From Conus ventricosus (Eukaryota > Mollusca > Gastropoda > Neogastropoda > Conidae), in contig CM031628.1 in assembly GCA_018398815.1 (NCBI GenBank), positions 2,644,653-2,708,652 of the forward strand: 64,000 nt of DNA, written 5' to 3'. Shown here piece by piece: positions 1-11,399 of the stretch. The first letter of the stretch is position 1; each line of letters starts with the position of its first letter. Position numbers and translations under genes: made by a program. Under the pieces are notes generated by a model. The model saw only the letters and a list, made by a program, of their open reading frames with translations, was not told where the DNA came from and did no database searches.

Positions 1-70
1 CTTGAAATGCAAATGCTATTCTGTTTAATAAGTATGTCTTATGTAAGTATAACGCGCGCGCGCGCGTGTG

Positions 71-136
<66 letters not shown>

Positions 137-200
137 ATGCGTGCGTGCGTGTTATGTGTGCGTGTTTTCCTACTACCTCTTGCCCTCTTGTCACTATGTC
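1..200 (+). repeat. LINE 3'-UTR fragment with GT/GC microsatellite
   Basis: The first 200 bases match the region around 32837-32990: the same AAATGC / TAAGTATGTCTTAT lead, a long GT/GTGC run (about 66-155), then TTTCCTACTACCTC and TGCCCTCTTGTC. At 32.8 kb this sequence is the 3' untranslated part of a CR1-like LINE, so here it is a detached fragment of that family. It ends where the shared block A begins (TAAACTAAGGATCTGG). Nothing here codes for protein. Confidence 0.6.
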
Positions 201-1229
201 TTAAACTAAGGATCTGGAAGGATATGAAATCACGTGCATAAAGAATTTTTGAAAATTCTCATCATTCTGTCAAGATTTCTGAGGTATCTGTGACGAAGTC
301 TGAAATGCATTTAAGGCAAAGACACCATCCTAAATTGCAAATGTTATCTTTCATCTTATGATTGTGTTAATTTTGCTTAGCCTATATTTCACTCTTATGG
401 ATTACTCTCATTTTAATGTTTTTGATTTATATTTGTGTATTTAAGGATTTCTTGATATGCTAGTTATGGCCAAATTTCATCATACCTCCAATCATACATT
501 TGGGAATAACCGGAAAAAAGCGCACAGTAACTTCCGTTGTTTGTTTGTTTGTTTGGGGGTGTAGTTTTTACAAGAACAGCTTTGGTTGGAGCATATTTAT
601 CATACACAAGCGAAAGTTGCTATATCACATTTCTAGGGCATCAAAAGGGTTTTTCCAAATCGTAAGCTAAGCAAATGTTGCTTATAGCCCAGCTACGAAA
701 TGGTCACATCAGGGCTGTCCCACGTTAACATCAACTCACAAGTCATCTCAACAACAACAACAACAAAAAACTTTCACACATCTCTTTAAAATACATCTTC
801 TAAAAGCGTACCAAAAAGCTTCATTAAAAATCTTTCTTCCGTAAAATCCCTAGATCAGATGAAAAAGTTGAATTCTTTCAGAAACTGAAAGATCAAAATC
901 AGGTGGGACATCTCTGAACAGGGTTTTCATGGAGTCTGCTGTTAAAGTTTTTAATGTCTCACATCGTGCAAGTCCCAACAATATAAAAAAATGTTTCACC
1001 ATGAGTGGAACATGACATGGAATGCACCATGGAGTTTATTCACCTTTAAAAGAAAAAGATGGGTATAAAACGAGGGGCCTGTGTGCAAGCGGCACAAGAC
1101 TGTTTCGCCCTTTAACGGCCGTCTCGGGAACATGGTAAAAACTCTTTCGGGTTGGACGGATTTTAAATAGTTTGTTACCATCTGCAAGGTCCATTCCTCT
1201 GCCAGAGGTCTTTAGGGAATGGATAAACC
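201..1229. other. Start of block A, copy 1, no gene recognised
   Basis: This AT-rich stretch aligns with 22670-23690, with small indels and few substitutions. It has no convincing reading frame. Around 674-720 lies a reverse-strand match to the short LINE/SINE tail seen at 17843-17893 and 19052-19105 (GGCTGGGCTATAAGCAAC when read on the minus strand). The rest is unclassified repeat-flanking DNA. Confidence 0.55.
674..720 (-). repeat. Short interspersed tail, antisense
   Basis: On the minus strand this reads as a diverged copy of the tail motif (CAGCCCTGATGTG, then GCTGGGCTATAAGCAACATT) found in sense at 17843-17893 and 19052-19105 and again antisense at 23140-23192. Short, strongly conserved 3' ends of this kind are typical of LINE/SINE pairs. 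Confidence 0.5.
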
Positions 1230-2850
1230 CCCCCACCCTTAGGGGACCCTAGAAGCGATATGTTTGCTGTCTACTGGCAAAGCTTGTGATTAGACTCCAT
1301 ACCAGTTCATTATTTTTTCTCCCTAAAGGTGGCAGCAGGAGACGATCCCTCAGGAGTTCAAAGATGCACCCATTATCCCTTTTTGCAAGCGCAAATGGAA
1401 GATCCAAGTTTGTACCACTACCAAGGCACATCCTTCCTTTCTACAGCCACAAGATACTTGACGGGATTCTGGTGAGCCGCCATATAAGGAAAAAATGTCA
1501 GGAACAAATGCCGATCTGTTCTCCACTTGTCCACCTGACCAAGGCCTTTGATGCTGTCAGTAGAGAGGTCTGTGGCAGACGATGACCAAATATGGATCCC
1601 CACAAAAATCATCTCTATGGTGCGGCAATTCCATGGGGGAATGCAGGCCCGGGACAGTGGAGAGACATCTATCCCATTCCCTGTCACAAAACGCGTAAAG
1701 CTAGTCTGTATTTTGGCACCCACTCTTTTCGGCCTCATTTTCCTTGGGCAATGCTGACTGACCGCCTTTAGAGAAGGAGTGTGGGCATCGACATCAGATT
1801 CAGAGAGATGGACAGCCTGTTTAACCTCAAGAGGCTCCAGGCAAAAACTAAGGTGATGACAGACATCATCAGGACTTCTGTTTGTGATGACTGCCCCCTA
1901 AATGCTGGCTCAGAAAATGACATCAATCCTTCATCCACAAGTTTTCTGTAGCTGCGCCAACTTCGGTCTCAACATTAATACAAAGAAGACAAAAAGTTTT
2001 GCATCAACTTGCATCAGGCAGACCCTACCCTGAGCCTCACATCGCAGTCAATTGTGTGGACTTCCCGTGGTGGGTACATTCACCTATTTTTGGCAGCAAA
2101 CTGTCTCAGAAGTCACCATCGACGACGAAGGTGCGTCAGAATTGAAATTTTTTCAGCAAGTGAAAACTTGGCAGACCACACACAAATGTTTGGAATAAAA
2201 GAGCTTTCAGTCCAGAGCCCAAGCTGAAGGTGTACAGATCAGTTGGTCTTCCCACACTCCTCTGTGCATATGAAACGTGACAGCATGCCAGGAAGCTGAA
2301 TCACTTCCACACAGCCTACCTCAGAAGATTGTTAGACATCAAAAAATTAATGACAACACCAAATCCCAGACACTGAGGTGCTTGACCAAGTAACCTGCCA
2401 AGCGCTAAAACCTTCGGGGATGCTGTCTCAGCCTCAATGGGCAGGTCATATAGCTTGCATCCGAGGTCACCAGCAAACTAAACAGATTTTTCCCCACGGA
2501 GGTCAGAAGAAAAAACGCTTCAAAGACACTCTTCAAACATCCATGAAAGCCGTTTCACTCAAACCTTGACACATAAATAAACGACTATGGATCGAGCTGG
2601 GTGGTGCTACTCTATCCGCAAAGGCGACAATTTATGTGAAGAAAAAAAACAGCTGCATTGCAACAAAAGAGACAGGCGAGGAAAGCCCGCATCAGCAATC
2701 AAGAAGAGATTTTCCACATTCCCTGTTCAAGCTGTCGCCACATATTCCATGCATACATCGACTTGCTAGCCACGTGCATATACACAAATCATCTCAACTC
2801 CCTCAGCCCAAAATGACTGAATTAGTCCTCGTCGATTTGACAGACAAATG
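1230..2850 (+). pseudogene. RTE-like LINE reverse transcriptase remnant (copy 1)
   Basis: In shifting frames this region spells the reverse transcriptase of an RTE-like LINE: IPQEFKDAP near 1350, LTKAFDAVSRE near 1538-1572, MVRQFHGGMQAR near 1618-1655, PTLFGLIF near 1719, then C-terminal HGGQKKKRFKDTLQ near 2500 and GEESPHQQS near 2680. It closes with a degraded C2H2-like finger (CSSCRHIF...) near 2725-2770 and a final VLVDLTDK. The RTE family makes an endonuclease/RT for target-primed reverse transcription. No frame stays open for more than about 100 codons, so this is a dead copy. The upstream endonuclease is not recognisable. The paralogous or allelic copy is at 23690-25345. Confidence 0.75.
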
Positions 2851-2916
2851 AATACTTGTGACAGTTTATGAAAATTTTACATCACTGTAGACCATGTAGA
2901 ACAAGCAGAGTCGCGA

Positions 2917-2920
2917 CTGA

Positions 2921-2975
<55 letters not shown>
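2917..2975. repeat. CT microsatellite
   Basis: Nearly pure (TC)n, followed by a TA and GATA tract (2976-3035). It borders the Penelope-like fragment that follows. Confidence 0.9.
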
Positions 2976-2977
<2 letters not shown>

Positions 2978-3054
2978 ATAAAAATATATAAATATATATA
3001 TAGAAGATAGTAGATAAGATAGATAGATAGATAGTATAAGTATGGTTAAAAATA

Positions 3055-3625
3055 CCCAAAATGAAATTTTTATAGTGCTCGACCCCTTGGGGAGCAACAT
3101 TTGTTAAAATAGGTTTTTTTTAAATAGAATCTGCAAAATTTTTTTCGAGCGCGTTGCGCTGTCCCTCAGGGTGGTTTTTGGTTTGCCCACCGCCGATGTT
3201 ATATAGCGTGTGGGCTCCGTTTGCGGTTGTTTGCACGTGCGGGTTGGCTGCACGTGTTTTTTGGGGGGCTTTCGGTTTTTGTTTTGGGTGTGTTCACTAA
3301 ACAACGATTTCCATTTATGCCTGCAGTTGTTTACTATTTCGTTTGGGTGTTTAAAGTTGCTAAGTTGGTTTGCATAGTATTAACCATTTTTCAGTTAAAC
3401 ATAGTTTCACCTTTTTGAACATTGCTGTAGGGGATGCTCTTTTTATGATTTTCCAGGATATATTGTAGCTTGTTTTTTTCGTCTTTAAGTTTCCAGATAT
3501 ATTGCTCAGTTCTGTTTGTTTTTATATTTTTCTTTATTTAAAAGGGCTGTCTCATGACAGCACAAAAGCCCTCGAAAACAAATTTGTAGATTCTATTTAA
3601 AAAAAATCTATTTTAACAATTATAA
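3055..3625 (-). mobile_element. Penelope-like element, 3' fragment with fold-back ends
   Basis: On the minus strand about 3360-3525 encodes the end of a GIY-YIG endonuclease of a PLE: YIWKLKDEK, then after a frameshift SWKIIKRASPTAMFKK and LCLTEKW. The intact equivalent is near 34380-34510. The flanks form an inverted repeat of about 70-80 bp. The left arm (3095-3170) has GAGCGCGTTGCGCTGTC and the right arm (3550-3620) has CATGACAGCACAAAAG and CAAATTTGTAGATTCTATTT. The stem-loop-plus-GAAA pattern resembles the hammerhead-type pseudo-LTR ends known from PLEs. It lies between TA-rich tracts. The corresponding copy is 25575-26140. Confidence 0.7.
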
Positions 3626-3695
3626 AATAATGTATTTCTACTTAATTGTTCAGCATTTTTCAAAACTTTTTTATATATAATATATAAATAGGAAA

Positions 3696-3726
<31 letters not shown>

Positions 3727-4060
3727 GGGGACCTTTCTCTCCAGGTGGCTGTCACTTAAATCGTATCAAAAGAGTTTTAAAACACATATTTAAGGACCAA
3801 CCTTGATTTAAAAAAAATGTTTCATTATTGAAGTCATCTGATTATACTTCTTTTATATGTTTGCACAGTTGCAATGGGGAAGGAGGAAGGTGAAAGTGGG
3901 ACCCATGTTACTGGTTGTTTCATGTGGTATGTGTTTGGTGTGCCCCCACTGGGAGTGAAAACATGTTTTCTGAATGTGGTGAGATGAGCCTGTCCCTGGA
4001 TGGCCCCGACCCCTCATGTTGCCAATTGTGTATTTGGGGGACAGACGGGTTTGCTTGGAT
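3626..4060. other. No gene; TA and GA tracts
   Basis: Contains a TA tract and a GA microsatellite (about 3695-3722), then unclassified sequence matching 26140-26640 of copy 2. No supported coding region. Confidence 0.5.
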
Positions 4061-4221
4061 AGAGGGCGTGGTAAACCCCCCTACCCCCCCCCCCACCCTG
4101 GGGGAGGGGATAGGGGTGGGGTGGGGAAAGAGGGAAAGAATGCAGATACTGATGTGGCAAAACCCCCCAAATTTTTTATAAGAACCGTTCATATATGCCA
4201 ATCCCTCGCCCTGCTCCTTTT

Positions 4222-4255
<34 letters not shown>

Positions 4256-4520
4256 ACAAAAACACACCTACGTTCCTTTCTCTCTCTCTCTCCCCTCTCC
4301 TCTCCCCTCCCCCTCTCTCTCTCTCTCCTTTTCTCTCCTCTCTCTCTTCTTCCCGTCTCCTCTCTGTCTCTCTCACTTTTGAATGGAGAATTTGTCTTTG
4401 TTGCGCTCGCTTGCGCACGCGTTTGTGTGTATGTGTGTGTGTGTGTGTGTTGTGTGTGTGTGTGTGTTGTGGGTGTGTGTGTGTGTGTGTGTGTGCGTTC
4501 CTTACGTGTTTGTACGTGTG
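4061..4520. repeat. Compound poly-C, CT and GT microsatellites
   Basis: Consecutive low-complexity tracts: C-rich 4076-4110, a C run 4223-4255, CT-rich 4278-4376 and GT-rich 4424-4496. The long open frames here (proline, serine/leucine or threonine/histidine repeats) are translations of microsatellites and not genes. The same order occurs at 26680-27100. Confidence 0.9.
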
Positions 4521-5452
4521 CGCCATGTGAGGTGGGGTAGTGGTAAAACACTAGGCTGAATACGTTTTTCATTTCGAAAAAATCATGTTTTTATACTTCC
4601 TTCTACATTTTCAATAATGCTCAATGTTTTTGATGCTTTTTTAACGCCCCACACACTTCTCTTCTTTTGTTTTGCACTCCCTATCAAAGCATCCAGTCAT
4701 CTTACATCCATTTACACACAAGGACATATTCTTTCATTCACAGCATTTTTTGGACACACTCATGAAGCAAAACTGAGTGTCCATTTACATCAGAATCAAT
4801 TTACAAAATATTGCATACTCCATTTTCCTTTTCTTATATCAATCTGAATTTACATATCTGAAAATTCTTGAATACTATCTGAGTTGAAATATATTTTTCA
4901 ATAAAGCATCTGTTTCTTTTAAAGTGTCCTTGACATGACTGACGGCAGAAAGCTTTAATAACATTGTTACGGGCATGTTGTAAGCTTCAGTCCAGAGCAG
5001 TAAGTATACAATCATCCCAAAATAATCAGTCGTACTGCATCCAAAGTCACAGATGCATATGTCACCACGACACGAACCGTTGAGAACACACAAGTTTAAG
5101 GAAGTGCACATCTTCAACAAAGACTTACTAAATCCATTTGAAACGTATCTTGGGAATTCCTTCCAACAATAAGCAGACCACTTTGATGTAAATAGAAATC
5201 ATTTTTTTGTTCTTCTCTGGCCTACTGGACTGGAAACATTTCTGGAAGCCTTGTTCAAAAAATCATAACTTGGAAGAAGTTCAGTTTTCAGTATTTCTTA
5301 TCAATTTGCTTCTTCTCTGGGTAGTCTGGAGTAGACCTCAGAGCGTGGCAGTCAAAAGGGCACTTACGTTGGTAGCCCACTGCCCTTTTGGCCATTCCAT
5401 TGCTTCAGAATGGCGTTCAAAACGTTTCAGATAACTGTGGCCTCTTGGCAAC
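4521..5452. other. Block A interior, no gene recognised
   Basis: Unique-looking, AT-rich sequence aligning with 27110-28054. It has no frame with recognisable motifs and no RNA gene. It lies just downstream of the stop codon of the antisense coiled-coil ORF. Confidence 0.5.
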
Positions 5453-6563
5453 TCAAGTTTCTGACAGGGAAATGCGTTCGCCATTTTGATCTTTCAATTC
5501 TGCCGTCCGCAAATTCTCTTTGTGTCTCTTTCTCTTGATGTTCTAGTTCAAGTCTTTTTAATCTCTTTCAGCAGCTTGCTCTTCTCTTTACCTTGCTGTC
5601 TTTCCTGTTTTCACGTTCTTCTTCTTCTAGTCTTCCCTTCTCCACACATTCTTCCTGTCTTTTCTCTCTTCCCATTCTTCTTGCTCTGTCTTTTCTCCTC
5701 TTCCCATTCTTCTTGCTCCTGTCTTTTCTCCTCTTCCCATTCTTCTTGCTCCTGTCTTTTCTCCTCTTTCCCATTCTTCTTGCTCCTGTCTTTTCTCCTC
5801 TTCCCATTCTTCTTGCTCCTGTCTTTTCTCCTCTTCCCATTCTTCTTGCTCCTTCTTTTCTCCTCTTCCCTTTCTTCTTGCTCCAGTCTTTTTCCTCTTC
5901 CCATTCTTCTTGCTCCTGTCTTTTCTCCTCTTCCCATCTCATTGCGTCCTGTCTTTTCTCCCTTCCCATTCTTCTTGCTCCTGTCTTTTCTCCTCCCCAT
6001 TCTCTTCTCTGTCTTTTCTCTTCCATTTCTTGTTCCTGTCTTTTTATCCCCCTTCTTCGCCCTGTTTTTCTCTCTTCCCTTCTTCTTGCTCTAGTCTTTT
6101 CTCTCTCTTCCCTTCTTCTTGCTCTAGTCTTTCTCCCTCTCCCATTCTCTTGCTCCTGTCTTTTCTCCTCTTCCCTTCTTCTTGCTCTAGTCTTTTCTCC
6201 TCTTCCCGTTCTTCTTGCTCCTGTCTTTTCTCCTCTTCCCATTCTTCTTGCTCCAGTCTTTTCTCCTCTTCCCATTCTTCTTGCTCTAGTCTTTTCTCCT
6301 CTTCCCATTCTTCTTGCTCTAGTCTTTTCTCCTCTTCCCATTCTTCTTGCTCTAGTCTTTTCTCCTCTTCCCATTCTTCTTGCTCCTGTCTTTTCTCCTC
6401 TTCCCCATTCTTCTTGCTCCTGTCTTTTCTTCTCTTCAGCTGCCATTTCTCTTTTTCTTCTTTCCTGTTCCCATGCTGCGGCCTCTTCCTCAGCCTCTTG
6501 AACACATTTCCTGAGTTCATCACCAGCAAGGTCTTGTTCCTTTACAATCTTCACGTATTCCAT
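5453..6563 (-). CDS. Coiled-coil repeat protein, possibly gag-like (copy 1)
   Basis: Reads on the minus strand from ATG at 6563. The N-terminus is MEYVKIVKEQDLAGDELRK then CVQEAEEEAAAWEQERR, followed by a long array of a 33-bp / 11-residue unit that alternates between two frames: EEWEEEKRLEQ (acidic-basic heptad-like) and MGRGEKTGARR. The tail is NLRTAELKDQ...GERISLSET then TGA at 5453-5455. Several indels shift frame inside the array, so the protein is not cleanly open. I infer the EEWEEEKRLEQ frame is native because it continues from the N-terminal helix. A short helical head followed by a charged coiled coil is common at the N-terminus of invertebrate retroelement gag proteins, but no capsid or zinc knuckle follows. 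A host repeat protein cannot be excluded. Copy 2 (28055-31074) has about three times as many repeat units. Confidence 0.45.
5590..6450. repeat. 33-bp coding minisatellite (copy 1)
   Basis: Tandem units of about 33 bp on the plus strand, TCTTTTCTCCTCTTCCCATT followed by CTTCTTGCTCCAG, about 25 copies. Variation is mostly at CTCCTG / CTCTAG / CTCCAG. Several units are shortened by a few bases, which causes the frame switching in the antisense ORF. Confidence 0.9.
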
Positions 6564-6810
6564 GGTAACTCAGACTAACGTCAGGAATCAGTCACTGAAA
6601 AAATACTTTCCAGTGTTCAACTACAGACTCAGGCAGCAGTCTTCCTTCTTCTTCTTCCTAAAATACTGGTTCACTCAAAAACGAGTAGGTCACCAGCGCG
6701 CATCGTTTGACTCTCCTAGCTCTGTAGAAGTTAGAATCCTAATTGCTCTTTCAGACACAGGCGACAGTTTTCACAACTTCCCTGGACCTGCTTGATGCAC
6801 TGAATGCTGT

Positions 6811-6861
<51 letters not shown>

Positions 6862-7286
6862 ACGACAGCCGATGCAACGCGTGACGGCGTTTGTCGACGT
6901 AGATCTGGACCTACGCCTTCAAATTCGCAGTTTGTTTAGTACAGGCTAGTGAACAATATATATGGAATAAACGATCCCGGCTTGGCCCCAAATGTTACAC
7001 GCTAGATCGCTGACTTCCTCATTACTAGGGAAGTGAATATATATAGTGCGTGCAGTAGCTTGTGAGAGTTCGTTGTAGATCCTGTGGTAAATGTTCAGCT
7101 TGCAGACGACAAAATTCTTCATGCGGTATTGAAACGAAGAGAAACAAACGTTGAAGAACATAGGAACAACAAACAGCAATCAACTGACCTTCATGTTTGG
7201 TGAGTTGTACAGAAACTCAATCGTACATGCAGCAGCCAATATTCTACTAATGGCAGCTTTTCATCGACTAGACTCAAACTCAGGGA
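6564..7286. other. Block A distal part with 49-base poly-C tract
   Basis: Contains an uninterrupted run of 49 C (6812-6860). The remaining sequence aligns with 31075-31825. No coding region is supported before the LINE insertion near 7287. Confidence 0.6.
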
Positions 7287-8838
7287 AGAAACCCGGAATG
7301 AACGGCGCCAACTATCCACCCATGGACAACATCGTCATTACCTCTGATGGAGTCATCAAGGTGTTGAGAAGGCTAGACCCGAATAAGGCCAGTGGCCCTG
7401 ACGGAATCGGACCCAGAGTCCTCCACGAGATTGCGGAAGAGGTGGCCCCATCACTTGCCATACTGTTCCAGTCTTCCATGACCAGTGGAGTTGTTCCAGC
7501 AGACTGGAGAGATGCATACGTCACGCCCATCTTCAAAAAGGGAGAACAGTACAATCCTGCTAACTACAGGCCAGTCTCCCTCACATGCGTCGTATGCAAA
7601 GTCATGGAACATGTGGTATCAAGTGCCATGATGGAACACATGGATTCCGGAGGATCCTCACCGACCGCCAGCATGGCTTCAGAAAGGGTCGCTCATGCAA
7701 AACACAGCTCCTTGAATTTGTTGACGAGATTGTTGGACACATGGAGGGAGGAGGTCAAGTCGATGTCCTGATTATGGACTTTGCTAAGGCATTCGACAAA
7801 GTCAACCACAGTCTTCTCCTTCATAAGCTCCATAGATACGGTGTCCAAGGGCATACCAACAGGTGGATAGCGAGCTTCCTGAAGAACAGACGACAGGCAG
7901 TGGTTGTGAACGGGTCGTGCTCATCGTTTGTACCAGTCAGATCCGGTGTGCCACAGGGGTCAGTGCTGGGACCATTCTTATTTTTGGCCTACATCAATGA
8001 CCTGCCCGACAATCTGACTACAAACAGCAGGCTCTTTGCAGACGACACAGCAATATACAACAGAGTCAGATCTGCTCAGGACCAAGTCCAACTACAGTAC
8101 GACCTCCAACAGCTTGCTGTTTGGGAGAAGAGTTGGGATATGCAGTTTCACCCTGCAAAGTGCAGCACCCTCCCTGTCACGCGAAAGAGACGGCCATTAC
8201 AGTGTGAATACCACCTCCACGGCCACACCCTGGAAGTTGTAGACTCTGCGAGATATCTTGGAGTCACTCTACAGAACAAGATGGATTGGGACAACCATAT
8301 CAACTCCATCTGGACCAAAGCCAACCAGGCCCTGGGGTTCCTCAGACGTAATTTGAAAATCAGCTCCCCTAGCATAAAGGCTAAAGCCTATAAAACGTTT
8401 GTTAGGCCTCTGCTGGAATATTCGGCATCCGTCTGGGACCCCTATGAGAAACAGCACAAGGTGAAGCTAGAAAAAATTCAGAGTAGGGCAGCCCGCTTTG
8501 TGCTTAACCAACGTACTGCCAGCGTTACCAACATGCTGCAGACTCTAGGTTGGACGTCCCTTGAGGACAGAAGGAAGAAAGCAAGGCTCTCCATGTTGTA
8601 TAAAATCAAGAACAACCTAGTCAGCTGCCCGAGGTTAAAACAGCAACTCCATCCTCCCAAGAAGAGAGAGCGACGAGGTCACGACCAGCAGTTCAGCCAA
8701 CTAGTTGCAGACACCGACTACCGGCTAATGTCGTTCCTCCCACGAACAATTGTGGACTGGAACTCCCTACCCCAGAATACTGTTGATGCCAAAACCACTG
8801 ACACATTTGTGTCACTGGTCAATAGGCACCTTCAGTAG
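7287..8838 (+). pseudogene. LINE reverse transcriptase (jockey-like), one frameshift
   Basis: Encodes the RNA-directed DNA polymerase of a non-LTR retrotransposon. In the first frame: LDPNKASGPDGIGPRVLHE, IFKKGEQYNPANYRPVSL. After a single frameshift near 7640-7660 it continues ILTDRQHGFRKGRSC, then catalytic block A VLIMDFAKAFDKVNH (Asp near 7774), SGVPQGSVLGPFLF, catalytic block C RLFADDTAIY (Asp pair near 8039-8045), YLGVTL, and C-terminal LGFLRRNLK, LEYSASVWDPY, AARFVLNQR and IVDWNSLPQN, ending at TAG 8836-8838. All RT motifs are present, so apart from the frameshift this is one of the best preserved coding regions in the window. It has no endonuclease. A related but distinct C-terminus lies on the minus strand at 20396-21028. 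Confidence 0.9.
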
Positions 8839-9207
8839 ATTTCTAAATAAAGCTGTCTTGTTGCGTGCATGGATGAGTGGAAGGAAGTTGCGGGCCTGAG
8901 CTGCCTACTGCAGCCTGGGGCCAGCTAGTCCATAGTAATGGATGAAAAGCGACCGTGGTAGCCTGCTGGCAGCTCCGCACTTAGTTTTTACCTCTTTTTT
9001 TTTCTTGGTTTCGCTTTTTTTTGTGTAGGCTAGTGAGTAGGTGAGTTAGGGGTGGGGGGTGTCACTTTGTGGTATGAATGTGTGTAATCTCATGTTATGA
9101 AAAAGGAATTAGAATAGGGTGGGGTTTTTTTTTTCAGCAGATCCCCCGTTTATAGTCTCAAAATAATCAGCCTGTTGATTGTGGAGACTCTACGGAAGAA
9201 GAAGAAG
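7287..9207 (+). mobile_element. Jockey-like LINE, 5'-truncated insertion
   Basis: The insertion boundaries come from comparison with copy 2. There the flank ACTCAAACTCAGGAAGATT (about 31813-31831) is uninterrupted, while here it is split by 1.9 kb of LINE. The element holds a nearly intact reverse transcriptase and a roughly 370 bp 3' UTR that ends in a GAAGAAGAAG tail. The insert lacks the endonuclease and starts just before the RT, as expected for incomplete target-primed reverse transcription. Any target duplication is short (about GGAAGA) and blurred by the tail. Confidence 0.85.
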
Positions 9208-9243
9208 ATTGAAACACTGCTGTGCTCGACAATGACTAAACTC

Positions 9244-9622
<379 letters not shown>

Positions 9623-10690
9623 CCCTACACAGATCAAAAACCAAAAGTTAATGATTATCGAGGACTTTCTGACTGACCGAAGACAGAGGGTGAGGGTAGG
9701 GTAGGCGTACTCTTCGGACAACCCAGTTTTAAGTGGTATCCCACAGGGAAGCATCCTGGGCCCAGTCCTTTTTACTATATTTATCAATGACTATTACTAT
9801 ATTTATCAATGACTTACCGGACGCGATATCGAGTACGTGTAAAATTTTTGCTGACGATACGAAGATTTACTGTGACTCTGTCAATTATCCGGATATACAA
9901 AAGGACCTTGACAACGTGCAGGAGTGGTCACATAAGTGGAACTTATTTTTCAATGTCCAAAAGTGCAAGGTTATGCACATAGGTAAAAAAAAATCCAAAA
10001 ACTGACTACACAATGAAATTAGGAGATTCAAATGAAACGATCCAAAACTGCTCAGAGAAAAAACACCTTGGTGTTACCTTTGACTGTGATCTTTAAGTTT
10101 TGACCCACACATACAAAAAGCGATCAGAAAAGCCAACCAAATGATTGGGTTGATTACACGATCTTTCTCCTTTATTGATAGAGACATATTTCTGAAACTG
10201 TACAAAGCACTTATCAGACCACATGTGGAGTATGGAAATGTCATCTGGTATCCACTGCTTAAGAGACAATCAGTGTCGATAGAAAAGGTCCAGAGAAGAG
10301 CGACTAAATTATTACCAGAATGCAGAGACATGACTTATACAGATAGGCTAAGATATCTGGAGTTACCATCTCTAAAAGCCAGAAGGGAAAGAGGGGACCT
10401 GATCCAAGTATATAAAATATTTCACCAAGTGGACGATATTGATTTTAACTCTTTATTTCAAGTGAGTAAGTCTGATATCACAAGAGGCAATGAAGGCAAA
10501 TTGTTTGTTCGTTTTTCTAATACTAATCTAAGGAGAAATTCGTTTGCTAACAGCGTAGTTAGCAGATGGGAATTCTCTTCCGACCAACATTAAACTCACT
10601 GACACACTTAACAACTTTAAAAGCCTCCTTGATGCAGATGTAGGTTTTAAAGACATCGAATTTGATTTTGATGACTGAGACTTTTCTCAT
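9623..10690 (+). pseudogene. CR1-like LINE reverse transcriptase remnant (copy 1)
   Basis: RT of a CR1/jockey-type LINE starting mid-domain: [30 protein letters not shown] (9737-9775), [19 protein letters not shown] (catalytic Asp pair near 9858), SHKWNLFFNVQKCKVMHIGK, then after a frameshift and stops near 10005-10100 KHLGVTFDCDL, MIGLITRSFSFIDRDIFLK, LIRPHVEYGNVIWYP, RRATKLLPEC and LKARRERGDLIQVYK, with a terminal FKSLLDADVGFK. A 24-bp direct repeat (9785-9815) duplicates TATCAATGACTATTACTAT. It is truncated 5' by the TA tract and lacks the fingers and palm block A, so it is inactive. The copy at 34738-35835 is the same element in very poor consensus. Confidence 0.85.
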
Positions 10691-11399
10691 ACCAATATAT
10701 ATTATATTATATTTATATATATATATATAATATATATTATATATATATATATATATATACATACCTACCTACCCATGTCAGATACCTCTGACAGGAGGAC
10801 TGGTATACACAGAAGGATAACAAACTCTTTCAGACCCTCCGAACCTTAAAAGAGTTCCTCTCATCTTCCTCAGGTGGTAGCAAAAGAAGAAACGGCTCTA
10901 TGCGGTTGTACCGATCCATTTTAACTCCCTCCACTTTTTTACTCCCTGGGAAAAGGTTAGAATTAGCCGTGCCAATTTTAACTCTCGGGAGTTAAACAAA
11001 CCACGCCAGAATGACTCCCCCCCCCCCCCCCCTTTTTTTTATTAGATTAACCACCACCCACCCCAAAACTTCAGTTTTATGTGTTAGTCATGGTATGAGA
11101 AATAAACATTTAATATACACCCCTCCCTCCCTCCCTCCCCCTCTCTCTGTCTGCCTGTCTGTCTCCCTCCCCCCCCCCCCCAACTTTCTTTCAGTCTCTG
11201 GCTCACTCTCTCACTCCCCTTGCTTGTCTGTCTGTTTGTCTCTCTCTCCCTCTCTCTTTTTTTTCCCCCTCTCTCTTTGCTTGTCTCTCTGTCTGCCTGT
11301 CTCTCTGTCAGCCCCCCCCCCCCCCCCACCTATTAAACACTACAAGGGAATTAAAGTGGGACAGACCCAGAACATCCCCCCCCCCCCTACCCCGTTGTT
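10691..11399. other. Low-complexity spacer before the minisatellite
   Basis: Holds a TA tract (10695-10760), unclassified sequence (10760-11015), C runs, a CT/CTGT-rich tract (11125-11310), and at about 11325-11377 one minisatellite unit in reverse orientation (ACCTATTAAACACTACAAGG then GTGGGACAGACCCAGAAC). No coding support. Confidence 0.6.

Noticed and set aside
4016..4572. Long open frames of Pro, Ser/Leu, Arg/Glu or Thr/His repeats
   Set aside because: They translate poly-C, CT and GT microsatellites. Frames stay open on both strands because the repeats lack stop codons.
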